Origin: Tigriopus japonicus
Lineage: Eukaryota; Arthropoda; Copepoda; Harpacticoida; Harpacticidae
Length of the DNA stretch: 64,000 nucleotides
NCBI GenBank assembly: GCA_010645155.1
Contig: CM021312.1
Span: forward strand, 3,126,314-3,190,313
Reading direction: 5' to 3'
Part shown: positions 1-11,415 of the stretch, one piece after another
How the letters are laid out: each line of letters begins with the position of its first letter
Position numbering within the stretch: the first letter of the stretch is position 1
The notes under the pieces: generated by a model
Database searches by the model: none
What the model was told of the DNA's origin: nothing
Seen by the model: the letters and a program-made list of their open reading frames with translations, nothing else
Program-made: the position numbers and the translations under genes

Positions 1-272
1 AGCTCTTTGAGTAAGAAAGGTCCCAAGAATTTCAAAAGGTTGTCGCAAGAAGATTGATACGATTTGGGCAAGAAACCACACAACCTATCCAAAGATTCTA
101 GGACGCTTTCGTGGTGAATTTGAGCCAACTGTTTGGCCATTGACACGAGAATGGTACAAGCAGCGCATGGGACTCCACCATTGATACCCCGACCAACGTC
201 ATTGGGACCCGAGGAATATACAAATACCACATTTGTGCAAAGAAAAAACAACACCCATTGAGGCAGCTTCAT
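1..272 (-). CDS. Saposin-B domain secreted protein, acyloxyacyl hydrolase-like (N-terminal part, cut by window edge)
   Basis: Reading leftwards from an ATG at 272, the frame is open to the window edge (90 codons). It begins with a hydrophobic signal peptide (residues 1-20, MKLPQWVLFFLCTNVVFVYS), then a saposin-B type segment from about residue 30 containing CAAC, a QLAQIH stretch and RLCGFLP. The order Cys-x-x-Cys, a helix with QLAQ, then Leu-Cys-x-x-Leu-Pro matches the N-terminal saposin domain of acyloxyacyl hydrolase (AOAH), a secreted lipase that removes secondary acyl chains from lipid A and phospholipids. The GDSL-type catalytic subunit would lie outside the window. It could instead be another saposin-like protein. 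The saposin assignment is firm; the AOAH assignment rests on remembered similarity of this segment. Confidence 0.7.
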   Translation of the reverse strand, partial: MKLPQWVLFFLCTNVVFVYSSGPNDVGRGINGGVPCAACTILVSMAKQLAQIHHESVLESLDRLCGFLPKSYQSSCDNLLKFLGPFLLKE

Positions 273-515
273 TTTACTTACTAAACCCTCTGAATTCTCC
301 AAGTACCAAGAAAAGAAAACTCGTTTTGGTGAATCGTAAATAAACTTATCTTTGCGTTGTTCCCCTAAATTTGGATTCATCCGTCGCACAAAACCTTACC
401 TATAAAGATCAATGCAGAGAATATCGATTACACGCAATTCTTGAGATTATTGATTTAACAAAAGAAGAGGCATGTGTATGGATTATACGAATAAACACGC
501 TTCATTCGCGTCAAA
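273..515. promoter_or_regulatory. Shared divergent upstream region of the saposin-like gene and DNAI7 homologue
   Basis: Only 243 bp separate the two opposed start codons, so both promoters and 5' UTRs must fit here unless upstream noncoding exons exist elsewhere. The stretch is AT-rich. I looked for a ciliary RFX X-box and saw no convincing copy. Confidence 0.5.
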
Positions 516-3500
516 ATGCCGGGACGTAAAAAGGGAAAAGACGATAAGAACGCTAGTAAAAAGGCCAAAGATAGCATTGACAGACCTGAAGACTCTTTAG
601 ATGAAGAACTCAATGGCCAATCCAGGCCAGAAGAAGCTCAGGATGAGTATACAAGTCTGTGTAAACGGAAAGTGAACTTGGAGAGAACCAACCGGATCTT
701 GGCCGAGCACGACAAAGTTGTTCAATCTCTAATAAACAAGGCCAGAGAAGATCTTGTGTGGACCCAGTACATGAAATGTGATGGCCTCCCTGATCCAGTC
801 TGTGTTCGTGAACTCAATACGTACCTCTCGCTGTGGAAAGATGACTCAAAAGAAGACATTGACTCTGTCCTGGAGAGGACCCGAGAAGTTCTTCCCATCA
901 TGACCACATTGGAGAATCTGATTGAGAACCCAGACGAATGGGAAGTGCCAGTTCCCGAATTCATGCAGACCAGAAGTTACAAGGCAAAGTTATTGGAACG
1001 AACCAAGATCTTCAACGAGATGAAGAGCCTACAAATGAACAAGCTGAACAGAGCCACCTACAACCTTATTCTAGATGTGTCTCCAATGGTGGACCCTGAG
1101 AACAACGTTTTAAAGCACTTTCTTAAATCCGACTTAGTGGCCTTGGGCCTTTGGGGCAATGTAGTTGCTAAAAACATGCGGGTGAAGGAAACAAATTTTG
1201 TTGATTTAGGCTTCGAATTTGAACTCCCTGGTGATCTGATTGGCAGCATATTTGCGGTACGGGTTATGCGGGTGGAATACGACCATTACTCAAAAATGTG
1301 CAAGTCTTACAAGATTCCTCCCAGGGCTGCCAAAGATATATCGACTTATTTCGAACAAGTCAGCCAGAATATTCGTACCATCGAAGAGGATCTGGCTCAA
1401 AAGAACAAGGAGACTCAAGAGCTACGAGATGCCCAAAACTCGGTTCAACAGGAATTGGATGAGGCAATCAAGGAACGCACCAGAATTCAAATACTGGATA
1501 AGAAGAACAAGAAGAAAGGCCAAATTCAGCCGCCAGGAATGGGCAAGGCCAACCCATTATTAGAGGCTGAGGAGCAGATCTCTCAACGAATCGAAGAACT
1601 ACAAATGTCCCAAATGGAATTGACTAAACGAGAGAAGGACATGATCAAACGAGAACAAGATGAATTGGAACTTTCACTCTTGGCCAAGGAAAAAGATCCT
1701 CAACAGCAGGCCAAAGAAATCCTTCAGGAAAGGATTGATCTCTACAAGATCGATATTGACGAACATGAGCTCAATTTGCGACGAAATACCATTTTGGGAG
1801 GAGTTTTCTGCTTTGACATGCTTCACATTCCACCTCAGCCAAAAAAAGTTGGAAGTTGGGTCATTTGCGAACTAGAAACACCTCAGGTAAAAGAAAAAAA
1901 AAACCTTTGCGGAATGTTAATTTTCATAAACACGCAACCTGACAAACAAGGAAAATGCGGAGAAATATTTTGCGAGGGAAAGCCCACGCTATGGGGGGCC
2001 TCATAAATTTGGAACATAAAAGGAACGGCAGAAAAAAAAGAGAAAAAAGCGTGGCACGTAGTGGCATTTGCTTTGAACGGCTGCACAATATAGGCTTTGG
2101 TTTATAATGAATCTGCAAATCCCACCGACCCCGGTTACCAATATTGTCCGTAAAATTGAAGATGAACCCAAAGGACTTCGGCAAACCGAGAAAAACCAGT
2201 TGGACTGAGCAAAATAAGGTGCCGAGTTTGAAATTGGAACATATTATTCCATTTTTTCAACATGTTACACCTTTTTTCTTGAAAATTTTGAAAACGTACC
2301 ATTTCCATGCAACCTGGTGTGGGTTATCAAACTTGATTGTCGGTACCACACAAAACGAAATCCATTCCTTTCAATTTTCCCTTCTATATCTCTCAGGTTC
2401 TGAAAACGGTCCCATGGAAAGCCGACTATAAATCCCCTGCACCACCAGAGGAGGGCACAGTCACTAAAAAGACCCCAGAGGAGATTGAACGCGAAATCAA
2501 ACTTCAAGAGATGGAATTGCAGAAGCTCGTTCTCGTTAAATTAAAGCTCCCTTCTTCAAGTATGTGGTTTGAGCCTCCTACCATAGTTCGTTGGGAACAC
2601 GAGCATCGCTATTGGAGTACTGAAGGATTCTATGATATCAAGTTTGACGAGGGCAAACAGACCCTTTCTTTTCGAACCATTAGCTTTGGCATTTTTGCCC
2701 TCTCGGCTTTTCGCTTCTCAAACTTGCCGCTCCAAAGTTGGGAACTCACGTAAGCTCAAACTAAATGAAGAAAAACATCACAAGAATGGCAAAAGTTTAT
2801 TCATAATGCACACCTAACAAGATAAACTGCCATTTCGTGGGTTTTACAAAATTTCATGATTTTAGGCCATTGTCGGAAAACAAGACCCTCATAGCATTGA
2901 GTGCAGCCGCCGTTCAAGCTGAGTTTGAGATTGGTGAAGGTTTGGTGACCCTTGTCAAATTCACGAGTGGAAACAAGCCCCCAGTTCAAGGCCTATTAGA
3001 CCAACCAATGAAATTAAAAGATCTGATCAAAGAAATGAGAGTACAAGGAGTGGACATTTTCCCCGACTACGATTCTCATTGTTACATTGAAGGTGTGGGA
3101 CGTCGCATTTGTAACAAAGAAACCCTTGATTAGTGTCCATGTTCTTCTTTCCATTCTCAGGTCTGCCTTTGAAGGACATCCAAACGGAACAACATCTCTA
3201 CAACTGCATGGCACTCACAGCCAATGCCTTGAATTTTTCATGGAGCCGTTGGAACTTGCTCTCAGGCTATGAGAAATTGATAATGCAATACCGGGAAAAG
3301 GTTCCAAATCATCCTGAGACACAACTACAAGTGGTCCTCGTTACTCCGCAAAAGACTTCGGTTCTTGAATGCACCGAAGCCTCTCAGACCTTCAGTGATG
3401 AGGCTGTTCCAGGGATGGGGAATTTGGCTGACGTCTATACCATGGCACTCGATTTAGGCTCTGAAGAGGTTAAGGAACAGATTCCCAAGGCCAAGGCCGT

Positions 3501-3558
3501 ATTTGTTAACACCGTGTATGAGTTCTTATCCTCGGCCAAGATTATATCTTATGCATAA
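516..3558 (+). CDS. DNAI7: Axonemal dynein arm-associated protein DNAI7/CASC1 homologue (IC97/FAP94 family)
   Basis: Four exons join in frame: 516-1886, 2397-2749, 2866-3092 and 3161-3558, each with GT donor and AG acceptor, giving 782 residues, close to the vertebrate protein. The family is an inner-arm dynein component of motile cilia and flagella (Chlamydomonas IC97). The N-terminal half is charged and coiled-coil-like (LERTNRILAEHDKVV near residue 54; long Lys/Glu/Gln helices at about 280-415). Family-typical segments are LILDVSPMVDPENNVLKHFL, DLVALGLWGNV and DLGFEFELPG. The C-terminal half (exons 2-4) is the Casc1 C-terminal region, with WFEPPTIVRWEHEHRYWSTEGF and an end matching the family's C-terminus. 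The ATG at 516 has a favourable AAA context. Expected expression is in ciliated or flagellated cells such as sperm. The gene looks intact. Confidence 0.9.
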
Positions 3559-3905
3559 ACAAGTCGTTGTAACCAGAGACATGAATACCTTAAGACTGTT
3601 TTGGCTCTCAAGTTTCCATAAAAGAAGGCCTCATTTCAGCTTTATATATAAAACAAATGACTGACCATTCTAACCCTGCTTTTGGAGCCCCAATTCTGGA
3701 GTTGCCCATGTGAGAACTCAACGTCAGCCTCTAGTAGGCCTGTCGGAGGCCACATTGTGGCCATTCTACTGTACGTAGAACGTGTCTACTCGTTCGGCGA
3801 AACATTGTCGCATTTCGAGCGAGCAGTGTTGGCACACTTTCAAATAATAAGTAACTGCACATGCTTGAGTGGAATGTGAAGCAGTCTCGTGCTCTAGTTT
3901 ACAAA

Positions 3906-4253
3906 ATGGATCAAAGCCTGGATGACAGCCGTGAGAAGGGCTATGTGAGTCCATGTTGGCTCGAGGATGGCACGTTCCATCCCGTTTGCATGGTGGTGAT
4001 ATCGGTGGGCATTGTGGTCTTCTTCATCTCGATAGCGTGTATTTATCAAATCACGAAGCTGTGTCGCAAACTCTCGGTCGATACTCGAATGGCCAAAGAG
4101 GCCGAAGCCGAAAAGGCCGAAGAATTGTTTCGGTTGAGTCAACCTAATTCGAATACCAATCTCCTCCGACCTCCACTACCAAACCATGTGGATCGGATTG
4201 ATACTGTCGAGACCTCATTTATCACCAACGCGCGTGCAAGCACGTCCGTGTAG
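3906..4253 (+). CDS. Small single-pass membrane protein, unrecognised
   Basis: Using the ATG at 3906 (context AAAATGG) gives 115 residues; an in-frame ATG at 3861 would add 15 residues in a weaker context. The N-terminal part is short and polar (MDQSLDDSREKGYVSPCWLEDGTFHPVC). It is followed by one strong transmembrane helix (MVVISVGIVVFFISIACIY), a basic stop-transfer patch (KLCRKLS), an Ala/Glu-rich helix (AKEAEAEKAEELF) and a polar tail. The positive-inside rule puts the C-terminal tail in the cytosol. A canonical AATAAA lies 70 bp past the stop, supporting a real transcript end. I do not recognise the family. It lies 350 bp downstream of the DNAI7 homologue on the same strand and could have a 5' exon in the gap. 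Confidence 0.6.
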   Translation: MDQSLDDSREKGYVSPCWLEDGTFHPVCMVVISVGIVVFFISIACIYQITKLCRKLSVDTRMAKEAEAEKAEELFRLSQPNSNTNLLRPPLPNHVDRIDTVETSFITNARASTSV

Positions 4254-4323
4254 CTACCATCATTAGACCAACATAATCATTCATTCATTTAATCAGTCAT
4301 GGACTGGCCATTGCTCAAACTTG

Positions 4324-4329
4324 AATAAA
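4324..4329 (+). terminator. Polyadenylation signal AATAAA of the small membrane protein gene
   Basis: A canonical AATAAA sits 70 bp after the stop codon at 4253. The convergent minus-strand gene ends at 4393, so the two 3' ends are about 65 bp apart. Confidence 0.6.
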
Positions 4330-4392
4330 CAACACAACGTATTTTTTCAAGCACCCAACACCTTCGTATATTAGTATCAGAAGTGACAGTAA

Positions 4393-5133
4393 TCAAACCT
4401 CGGAAAGGTTGTAGATAATAGCACCCAGACTTTCGTTTGATTGCATGGCTCGGTCGATTTGCTTGCGGTTCCAACACTTGTACATGGCCACATAGCCGGA
4501 CATGCGTTTCAGTCTGAACTTTTGGAGGATGTCTCTGGCCTCCACGTCGTCATCACCGGAGATCTCGATCATGACGGCGTACTTGAAGATGTCTGGTTTG
4601 ACACTGTTGGCCTTCCAACACTGCACTCGTTTGATTAGATACGACTTAGACAAGCGCTTCAAGAGCTCTGACGTCCTTGTCCAGGTCTTCCAATTCCGAT
4701 CCAATGTTGGCATCAAATCGTCATTCAGGACCTTGAAGCCCATGATGATGTAGCCTAAAGTAGGGCCTTTCTCTCGTCGCACAGATCGTACGGTAAAAAA
4801 GTAATCACTCGTGGGATCCCCATCCTTCTGAAGGTCATCCGGTAGGACTTCTTTACTCGGAATAGGTCGGAAGGCAATAAAAGGAAAAGGCCTGTTGAAA
4901 ACATTGCCCTGGATACTCTCGGCAAGATGAAGGACAAGGCCTTCGGCACGTTTCAGCTCCTGAAGCTGTTTCATTTGATCCTCATATGTGTGACATTGGG
5001 AAAACAATTTGATTTTGGTGTCCGGTCTAATTTGATCTCCGTCGAACGACATTTCCTTCCCCGCACAGATGTAAATATGGCTCGAATACGATGAGGACGC
5101 CACTGTCTTGGCTACGGAACAATTCACAACCAT
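4393..5133 (-). CDS. Unrecognised 246-residue protein, single exon
   Basis: The ATG at 5133 is immediately preceded by an in-frame TAG, so the start is well fixed. The frame runs 246 codons to TGA at 4393. The protein is soluble-looking, with no signal peptide or membrane helix. It has a mixed alpha/beta look, with strand-like blocks HIYICAGKEM, FFTVRSVRREKG, TLGYIIMGFKVL and FKYAVMIEISG and basic helices RTSELLKRLSKSYLIKRVQCW and DILQKFRLKRMSGYVAMYKCW. Codon use resembles the neighbouring genes, which supports translation. I cannot assign a family. A distant relation to MABP-type beta-prism domains crossed my mind but is not supported. It converges tail-to-tail with the small membrane protein gene. 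Confidence 0.7.
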   Translation of the reverse strand: MVVNCSVAKTVASSSYSSHIYICAGKEMSFDGDQIRPDTKIKLFSQCHTYEDQMKQLQELKRAEGLVLHLAESIQGNVFNRPFPFIAFRPIPSKEVLPDDLQKDGDPTSDYFFTVRSVRREKGPTLGYIIMGFKVLNDDLMPTLDRNWKTWTRTSELLKRLSKSYLIKRVQCWKANSVKPDIFKYAVMIEISGDDDVEARDILQKFRLKRMSGYVAMYKCWNRKQIDRAMQSNESLGAIIYNLSEV

Positions 5134-7204
5134 CTAGTTTCTATGACTCCAAAGTTGCACTGAGTGACTCCAAGACAATATTTTAGGACACGACGATGAA
5201 AGGCTGCTTCGTAGGGAGGGAAAAGTGGGAGCGGCCTTTAAGACCCCACGGACAAATCTCGCAGTGAAGCTATTTTAGGGCGATCGCGTGTCGACCTTGT
5301 GTTACGAGCAACGGCTTTCTCTGCCTTTGCTCGAGGACAAGGCCTTTTCCCTCTCTCAATGTTCCTCTCATGCTGTTCTGTGGAGGCTTTGAAACGTCCA
5401 AACCGGCCGTGGAACAGACGAGGGATCACTAGAAGAATTTTCTCGAACCCCCATGAATGGACACGCCGAGAACAAATGTCGACAACTTTCTACGTACATG
5501 AAATATCCTTAATCACTATGCTCTTGGAACTGAATTCAAGAACTTGATGTATCACGTGTAAAATCTCCAAGATGTCTCATCATTTATCAAGACATCGCTT
5601 TGTACTTGACGAGAAAGCAAAATTGAATAAAGCTTTCTAATGTTAATATCAATGTTGGCCGCTAGATGGCCTTTGAGGAGGGAAGAAAGCTTCCATCTTC
5701 TAACAAAGGACAAAGGTGCGACCTCTACAGTTGAAATAGAGGTCACAGTTTTAGGCCTTGTGTTTCTTATCCAACTTCTTTTGACTCAAGGTGTTCTCTA
5801 GAACATTTTAGGACAAGATGTTTGAGAAATGCCAACAAATGCGCTAATTTCAGCCTTATACACGTGTTTACAGCCAATTTGACGTTCGCTCTTAGTCTTA
5901 AAAAGAAAGCCTTGAATTATCTCTTTTTCCGAAGTGGGGCACTGATTATTCGAGAGCTCAATTTGAAGGATGCATTTTATTGAAAAGAGAGTGCAAAAAA
6001 CAAATCACCTTCCCAACAAATTCTCCTTCGCCACTGTGGGCCAAAAACTTCGATTCAAAAGGAAGCCGGTCATTGAACTCCCAAGAATTGGCACATCATG
6101 CAGATCATGTTCCTAATAGCGGCGATGATCTCCACACGGTCCACCTAAAAGGTCATTCACACACACCAGGAGCAAAAAGGACATCTTCTCATGACTGCGC
6201 AGTCCCAACAACCTCTTAACCGAACAAAGCCTTTTGTAATTAGGGCTCTTTCCCGATAAAGGCAAAAACAATGGTTTCTACGATATTTGTAGGTCTCTAC
6301 TCCAGGAAGAGAAAAGGTGAATGAACGGACATTCCGACCCACTATGTGTGTGACGAAAAAGATGCCGCAGCCTCCACTTTTCTCCTACCCAACATGCCTG
6401 ACCCGCTCTGTCCCTGTTCTTTAACTTTGGAAACTTGCAATAAAAAGGACAAGGATAAAAAATCAGGTCGAGAAGGAGTGGATAAAAAATAGTTTGAATG
6501 GCTCGACCCTTCCTCTGACGTGACGTGGGAGTCGGCGGTTTTCTTCCATTCGATCTTGCTCAAATGGAACACGTTTTCTTGTATCAAAAGACATGGGGAC
6601 ACAACATTAAAAACGACGTGGTATCATTGAACAACGTGCGCCAGAACGTATCACAAGCTGTAGTCAGTAATGTACAGTCTGTCCCATGAAAATATGTTTT
6701 GAACAAGGAAACCAATGAACACTTTTGAACAAAGGAAAAGTTTTTAACGATCTTTGCAACGTGATCTTTTTGAAAGATGGAGACAAATTGTTGTTAGTAA
6801 AATATCTTGACCATAACGAACACTTCAACCTCAGAGGCAACGGTTAAATTGGTCGTCATAATGATCAAAAGGTGTAACAGTATACGACAATCTGCGGCAA
6901 TTATTGTAAAGATACTGATCACAACTCGTTTTGTGTCTTAAATTTGACGGATCAGGCTGTACAATACAGAATACTGTGATGTGATGTAGCTAAAAATTTG
7001 AAGTCAGGTTTTTGCCCAGGAACAAAAAGATTGCCTCTTCCTTGGGACCGGAATGTTCACCTAACTAGGACCCAAGATCCGAGGTTATTGACTTCGAACC
7101 CAGAAGATGGAACCAGGGAAATAGGGATGGAACCCAAAAAAGGGTCATTGATTTGAGTAGGCCGACGGAGCAATTGAGAAAGTTGACGTGGCCAGAAAGC
7201 TTAC
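5134..7204. other. Non-coding stretch, no gene recognised
   Basis: The part next to 5133 should hold the promoter of the minus-strand gene. Short open frames here have poor codon use and no recognisable domain. The 3' exons of the minus-strand exon at 7205-7799 should lie to its left, but none could be identified. Confidence 0.5.
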
Positions 7205-7799
7205 CTATCAAACATTCGTTGATGGTCTCATTAATTGTCAACGACTTCTTCCTGGTCATTTCTTCGAACGGGAAGTCGTCGGAATACTCCGATTTCACCT
7301 CAGAATTCGAGTCGGATTGGGTTCCCAGGTCAGACAAGCTCAGAGATCGGGATGAAAGTTGCTTCAACGGTGTTTCTTGTTCCTTTAGATCCTGAGTCCG
7401 AGGAATGGGGTCGATTCGTTTTTGCAAGAAATCTAGGAGTTCATTGACATTTGGACACGATTGCAGCTCCTTGGCAGCATCCTCAGGTTCTGCTGGATTT
7501 TCCTCATTGGAAATCTGGCATTTGGATGAGGATGCACTTTTGGAGGGGGCTATTTTGAAGATCTCCACGGAATGATTGGACGACGTGCCGTTTGATTTGG
7601 GCTTTTTGGTGTTTGTGGGTGGGATGACATCCAGATAAACGGTAACACATTGATTGGGTCGAAGTAAACGCAAAGAGTCAATCGTTACATGAGGCCCACC
7701 ATTTTCCGGATCCTCTTCAGCTCGACTCACGGGACACTTGAGCGCTTCTTTTCTCCCAGTTTCTGCTAAATTTGTGACGAGGTCTCTTGTAACAGTCAT
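7205..7799 (-). CDS. First coding exon of an unidentified Ser-rich, disordered protein
   Basis: An ATG at 7799, preceded in frame by TAA, opens 198 codons that end at a strong splice donor (TTGATAG then GTAAGC) at 7205, leaving one base of the next codon. The protein starts MTVTRDLVTNLAETGRKEAL. It carries a possible structured piece (ITIDSLRLLRPNQCVTVYLDVIP-like, about residues 38-60), a Lys/Ser/Asn-rich linker, a short helix (VNELLDFLQKRIDPIP) and phospho-type Ser clusters (SSRSLSLSDLGTQSDSNSE). An acceptor-like TTTTCAG near 7834 suggests an upstream 5' UTR exon. The continuation lies to the left and was not found. Function unknown; it may be a signalling or scaffold protein, which is a guess from composition only. 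Confidence 0.55.
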
Positions 7800-10348
7800 A
7801 TCAATGAGAAACACTTATCACATCTATTGACACTGAAAACGAACGTCGATTCAAATTCTACACTTCAGACACTCACTCACAAGCACGATCCAAGAAAATA
7901 TGACGGTTCCACTTTTTTTTAAATGAAAAATAGTACTCAGTCAGCTACGAATAGCCTGGTTGGGATGTGTCTTTTCAATCTTTGACAAAATACAGAGGAA
8001 GTTATGCACCTTCAATTAAACTAAAGTTCGATTCAGATCACATTCAGCACCGGAGATAAGGAATTGAACTAACCATTCGCACCCGAGGGAACACACACAA
8101 GGATTCTTTCTTTGACAGCAAACCAAGCGGAATCGTTGTTCCAACTCACTTCTACAGGAGTGTGGAACTCACTCTTCATAGACAACTTGGCAAAGCAATC
8201 TTGTTCAATTTCAAGTCGGATGATGATGTTGTGAGGTCAGCAACATTGGGCTGGCTAGACTCACTGGGCGCTACTACGGCTCACGGATCCCAACATCGAC
8301 CGCACGCACGCCGATCCCTTTGACAGATCGTTTTTGCGGTGAAAAGGAGCGGGCCTTTTTTTGCGGCAAGTCCGAGGCACAACCAGCTGACAAGAGCGAA
8401 CTGCCAAAACCTTTCGAGCAACCACAACCTAAGCCACGCAGCCTCGGACTAAAGTCCGATTTGTGCCCCTACGATGACAGAAGAGCGGCGCCGAGGGCAA
8501 TGAACGTTCCTCATTCAGGCCCATGGGAGGGAACACAAGCACACTTTCGGCACCAGCCAACACTCACCCTGGTAGGTAGGAAGTCGATGGAACGGCAACC
8601 ACTGTTCAAAAAACATGCCTCAATAGCGAGCTAGGAGTGATTCACAAAGGCCAAGAAGACCTAAGCCTGCGTTGGAACCGCACGAAATCCTCACTTCTTG
8701 TGCAAGGCCGCCGCCGTTCTTGTCGACTTCGTCTTTGTCGACGACGCCGGTGGAACCAGGCTACAAAACCGAGAAGTACGCTTTCGTTCGTTCGTTCGTT
8801 CATCCCTCCGCTTCAACGGCCATGTGATGTGGCTCTACTGATGTACTAGAAATACATCTATTGCTACTACTGCTACTACTGCTTAAAACTACGGCGACGA
8901 CCTTAACAAGTGGGAAACTAACTGAGGCACATCACTTGTTTGAGAGTCCAATTTCTAGATGAAGAATCCCTTTGTCCAGTTCATCCGCAGAACCCTATGT
9001 AGATCCTTTCCCTTGAATTTTCCTTAGATCGCCATGTCGAACAAGTTCCCCTTACAACCTTAGATTGTCCAGTGGCCTCATTTGAAGCAGATGGAGCAGG
9101 GAAAACACATTTAGCTCAAGTACAAACATATACATTTTCTATGTATGCTACATTATGACCGCGTTTCAAGACCAAGTTCATCGACCTTTGCGTTCTCTTT
9201 CTCCGCCTTGTCCGTTTCCAGCTGGTGGTGCATGTAGCGTTCCTTTTCCTCTAAAAATGCCAGGCCGAGTCTTCTTAAGGGCTATTGACGTAAGAAGAAC
9301 CCAGCTGGCCTACTTGAACAAGGCCTAGATCTCTTAGTGAGGCGACGTGGCTGGCCCAAATGTGGCTAAAGCTCGTCTACAATCTCTGAGATTGCCTCCA
9401 TTATGATCGAGACACAAAAGTGTATCGATGTTAGTTTTGCTAACATTTGCCAGCTCAACCAATACTAGATGATATAAGGATAATGCCTTTAAATGCACAC
9501 AACTGTTAACGTATTCAATATTCAGTATTCGTATTGAATGTGCAGAAGAGTTCAGCCTTCCTTTGGATTTGACTCTTCATATTTGGAGGTCAATGTCCTG
9601 CAACGAGAACAGCTCTCGTTCCCTCACACACGACTCGTTTCGAGGGCATCAAAGCCTGTGAAGGCCTACACGGCGGTTGTCTGTAGCAGCTCTGCTTAGC
9701 TCTGCCTTTCTGATAGTGAAGGTTAATCCAGGGCATGGACATCGAGAGGCAAGGCCCGGCTGGACATTTCCGTTCTGACGAAGCTCGAGAAGAAAGCCTT
9801 CATCAGCTGCTTCGGGAAAAAGAACCATGCCTAATTTAGAGGGCATTGCACTCTGAGTCCTGCTTTACGATCCATTCAGGAAGCAGGGGTTTCGGAGACC
9901 TTGCCTCGTCTCATGACTAGGAATTAATGGATGATATGAAATTCCTTCAAGTAAGTAGACGCTTTGGTGGTATGAGTCAGAGTCAGACGAGAAGAGACTG
10001 ACACGATTGATGGAATTAAACATTGCTATTGATGCCGAGTAAACCCTGCTTTTCGCTTCTGAAGTCGCAAAAAGTCCTTTTCGAGACCCCGTTTTGACCC
10101 AGATCACACGCCACCTCAAGTGCATTCACTGTTCCCACCAACTAGAAAATTCTGCCTTCAGCTCCCGTTGTATGTACTTAGGTCGAACATTTGTACGTCC
10201 ATGCAGGATCGAGTGAGTGGGAGAGACACCTCTTTCCAATGGACTGATTCGTCGCTCTTGAAAAACGCATCATGGAACACATGCTCCTGAAGGTTTTGGC
10301 AATCGGCTAATCTTTAGCATTGCGTAAATGTTACCTTTCAGAAGTTAC
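7800..10348. other. Intergenic or intronic stretch with simple repeats only
   Basis: No supported coding region. There are short microsatellites: (CGTT)n near 8779-8803 and CTACTG/CTACTA triplets near 8862-8882. The open frame at 8320-8634 is GC-rich but looks like chance. Confidence 0.4.
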
Positions 10349-10528
10349 CTTTTTAAAGCTTAATGCGGGAGCTAACAAGTCCATTGTTGAGGAGATGGGG
10401 ATCTGGTTCAGGTCCAAAGGCGAAGTTGACTTCTTTGTGGGAACTCTCGTGCCTTCTGGTTCTTTCTGCTTTTGACAAGGACGTTGTGGAACTTTGAACT
10501 TGTTGATCCCATAATCAGAAGGTGATGG
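10349..10528 (-). CDS. Candidate internal exon, 60 codons, Pro/Ser/Lys-rich
   Basis: A pyrimidine-rich tract ending TTTTATGCAG precedes a frame (PSPSDYGINKFKVPQRPCQK...) of exactly 60 codons ending at AAAAAG/GTAACT, so both boundaries are phase 0. Composition resembles the disordered exon at 7205-7799 on the same strand, and it may belong to the same or a neighbouring transcript. It does not join in phase with the exon at 14708-15047 (phase 1). There is no domain. Chance is a real alternative. Confidence 0.3.
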
Positions 10529-11340
10529 CTGCATAAAATTTGGTGGAAAAATGCATGCATAAAGACAAATTGAGGGCATTCTCTTGCTCTCGGAAGGTCG
10601 ATGGAAAGCAGCTTTAATGCCATTTATACTTACGCACGGATAACATGCAGTAAAAAGCTCCGAAAAAAAAAAACATTTGTACGTGGTGTGTTGATTTGCC
10701 AATAGAGGGAGTAAATAAGCATAAAGGAAGTGGCCTATGTGAAACCTCGTGTTAGCATGAGAGCCATCTACCGATAACGCTATTCTTTTTACCTTTCATC
10801 AAATTTCCGTTCCAATGCCGCTCAAAAACAGACCTCATTTAATTTCATAAGGAAGGGTATTAACTGGATTTTAGATTTTTTTTGCTGTTAAGTTAAGTTC
10901 TAAACAAAGAGATAATGACAAATAATTAGTCAGAATTGCATTAATAAATGGCCTTTAGACTAGAAAAACACAAGTGGCTTTGTGTTAAATGGAATGTCGA
11001 TACGCCCAAAGTCTGATTGTCGGTGTCGTAAGCTTTCCAGATAAGGAACGAATAGCATGCCCACAATGTAGTGAGTTATCTTCAATTTGTCCACCAAATG
11101 TCGTTACTTCCACGGAGAACACATTGATCATTTCTCAAAGGTGGGAGTGGACACTCGTTGTGCATTCAAAATACACAAAAAATGAAACTGTTTGAATTCC
11201 GGGTGTCTCAGTAAATTCAAGTGATCTCAAGTAATCTCGCTTTGGTACTCAGAGACTTCGTCATGTACTACTTCTACCTTACTGAGTCACCTCGCTGAAG
11301 TGCTTCATTTGGAGGTGATCTTCACCAAACTCAAATGTTG
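10529..11340. other. Non-coding stretch upstream of the OST-alpha gene
   Basis: AT-rich sequence with no supported gene; presumably 5' regulatory DNA of the gene starting at 11416. Confidence 0.4.
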
Positions 11341-11372
11341 ATATAAGCGAGACATACAATCAACGGAAGATA
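11341..11372 (+). promoter_or_regulatory. Candidate TATA box and start region of the OST-alpha gene
   Basis: ATATAAGC at 11341-11348 lies about 70 bp before the start codon. A transcription start about 25-30 bp downstream would give a short 5' UTR, fitting an intronless gene. This is inferred from sequence only. Confidence 0.35.
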
Positions 11373-11415
11373 AATTCAAGCCCTCTTCTTCAAAGAATAT
11401 CTCTCGAGCTCAGAA

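Noticed and set aside
273..515. RFX X-box for the ciliary gene
   Set aside because: No motif close enough to GTNRCC-N-RGYAAC was found.
8320..8634. 104-codon GC-rich open frame
   Set aside because: Low-complexity Pro/Gln composition, lying in the likely 5' region of the minus-strand exon; no independent support.
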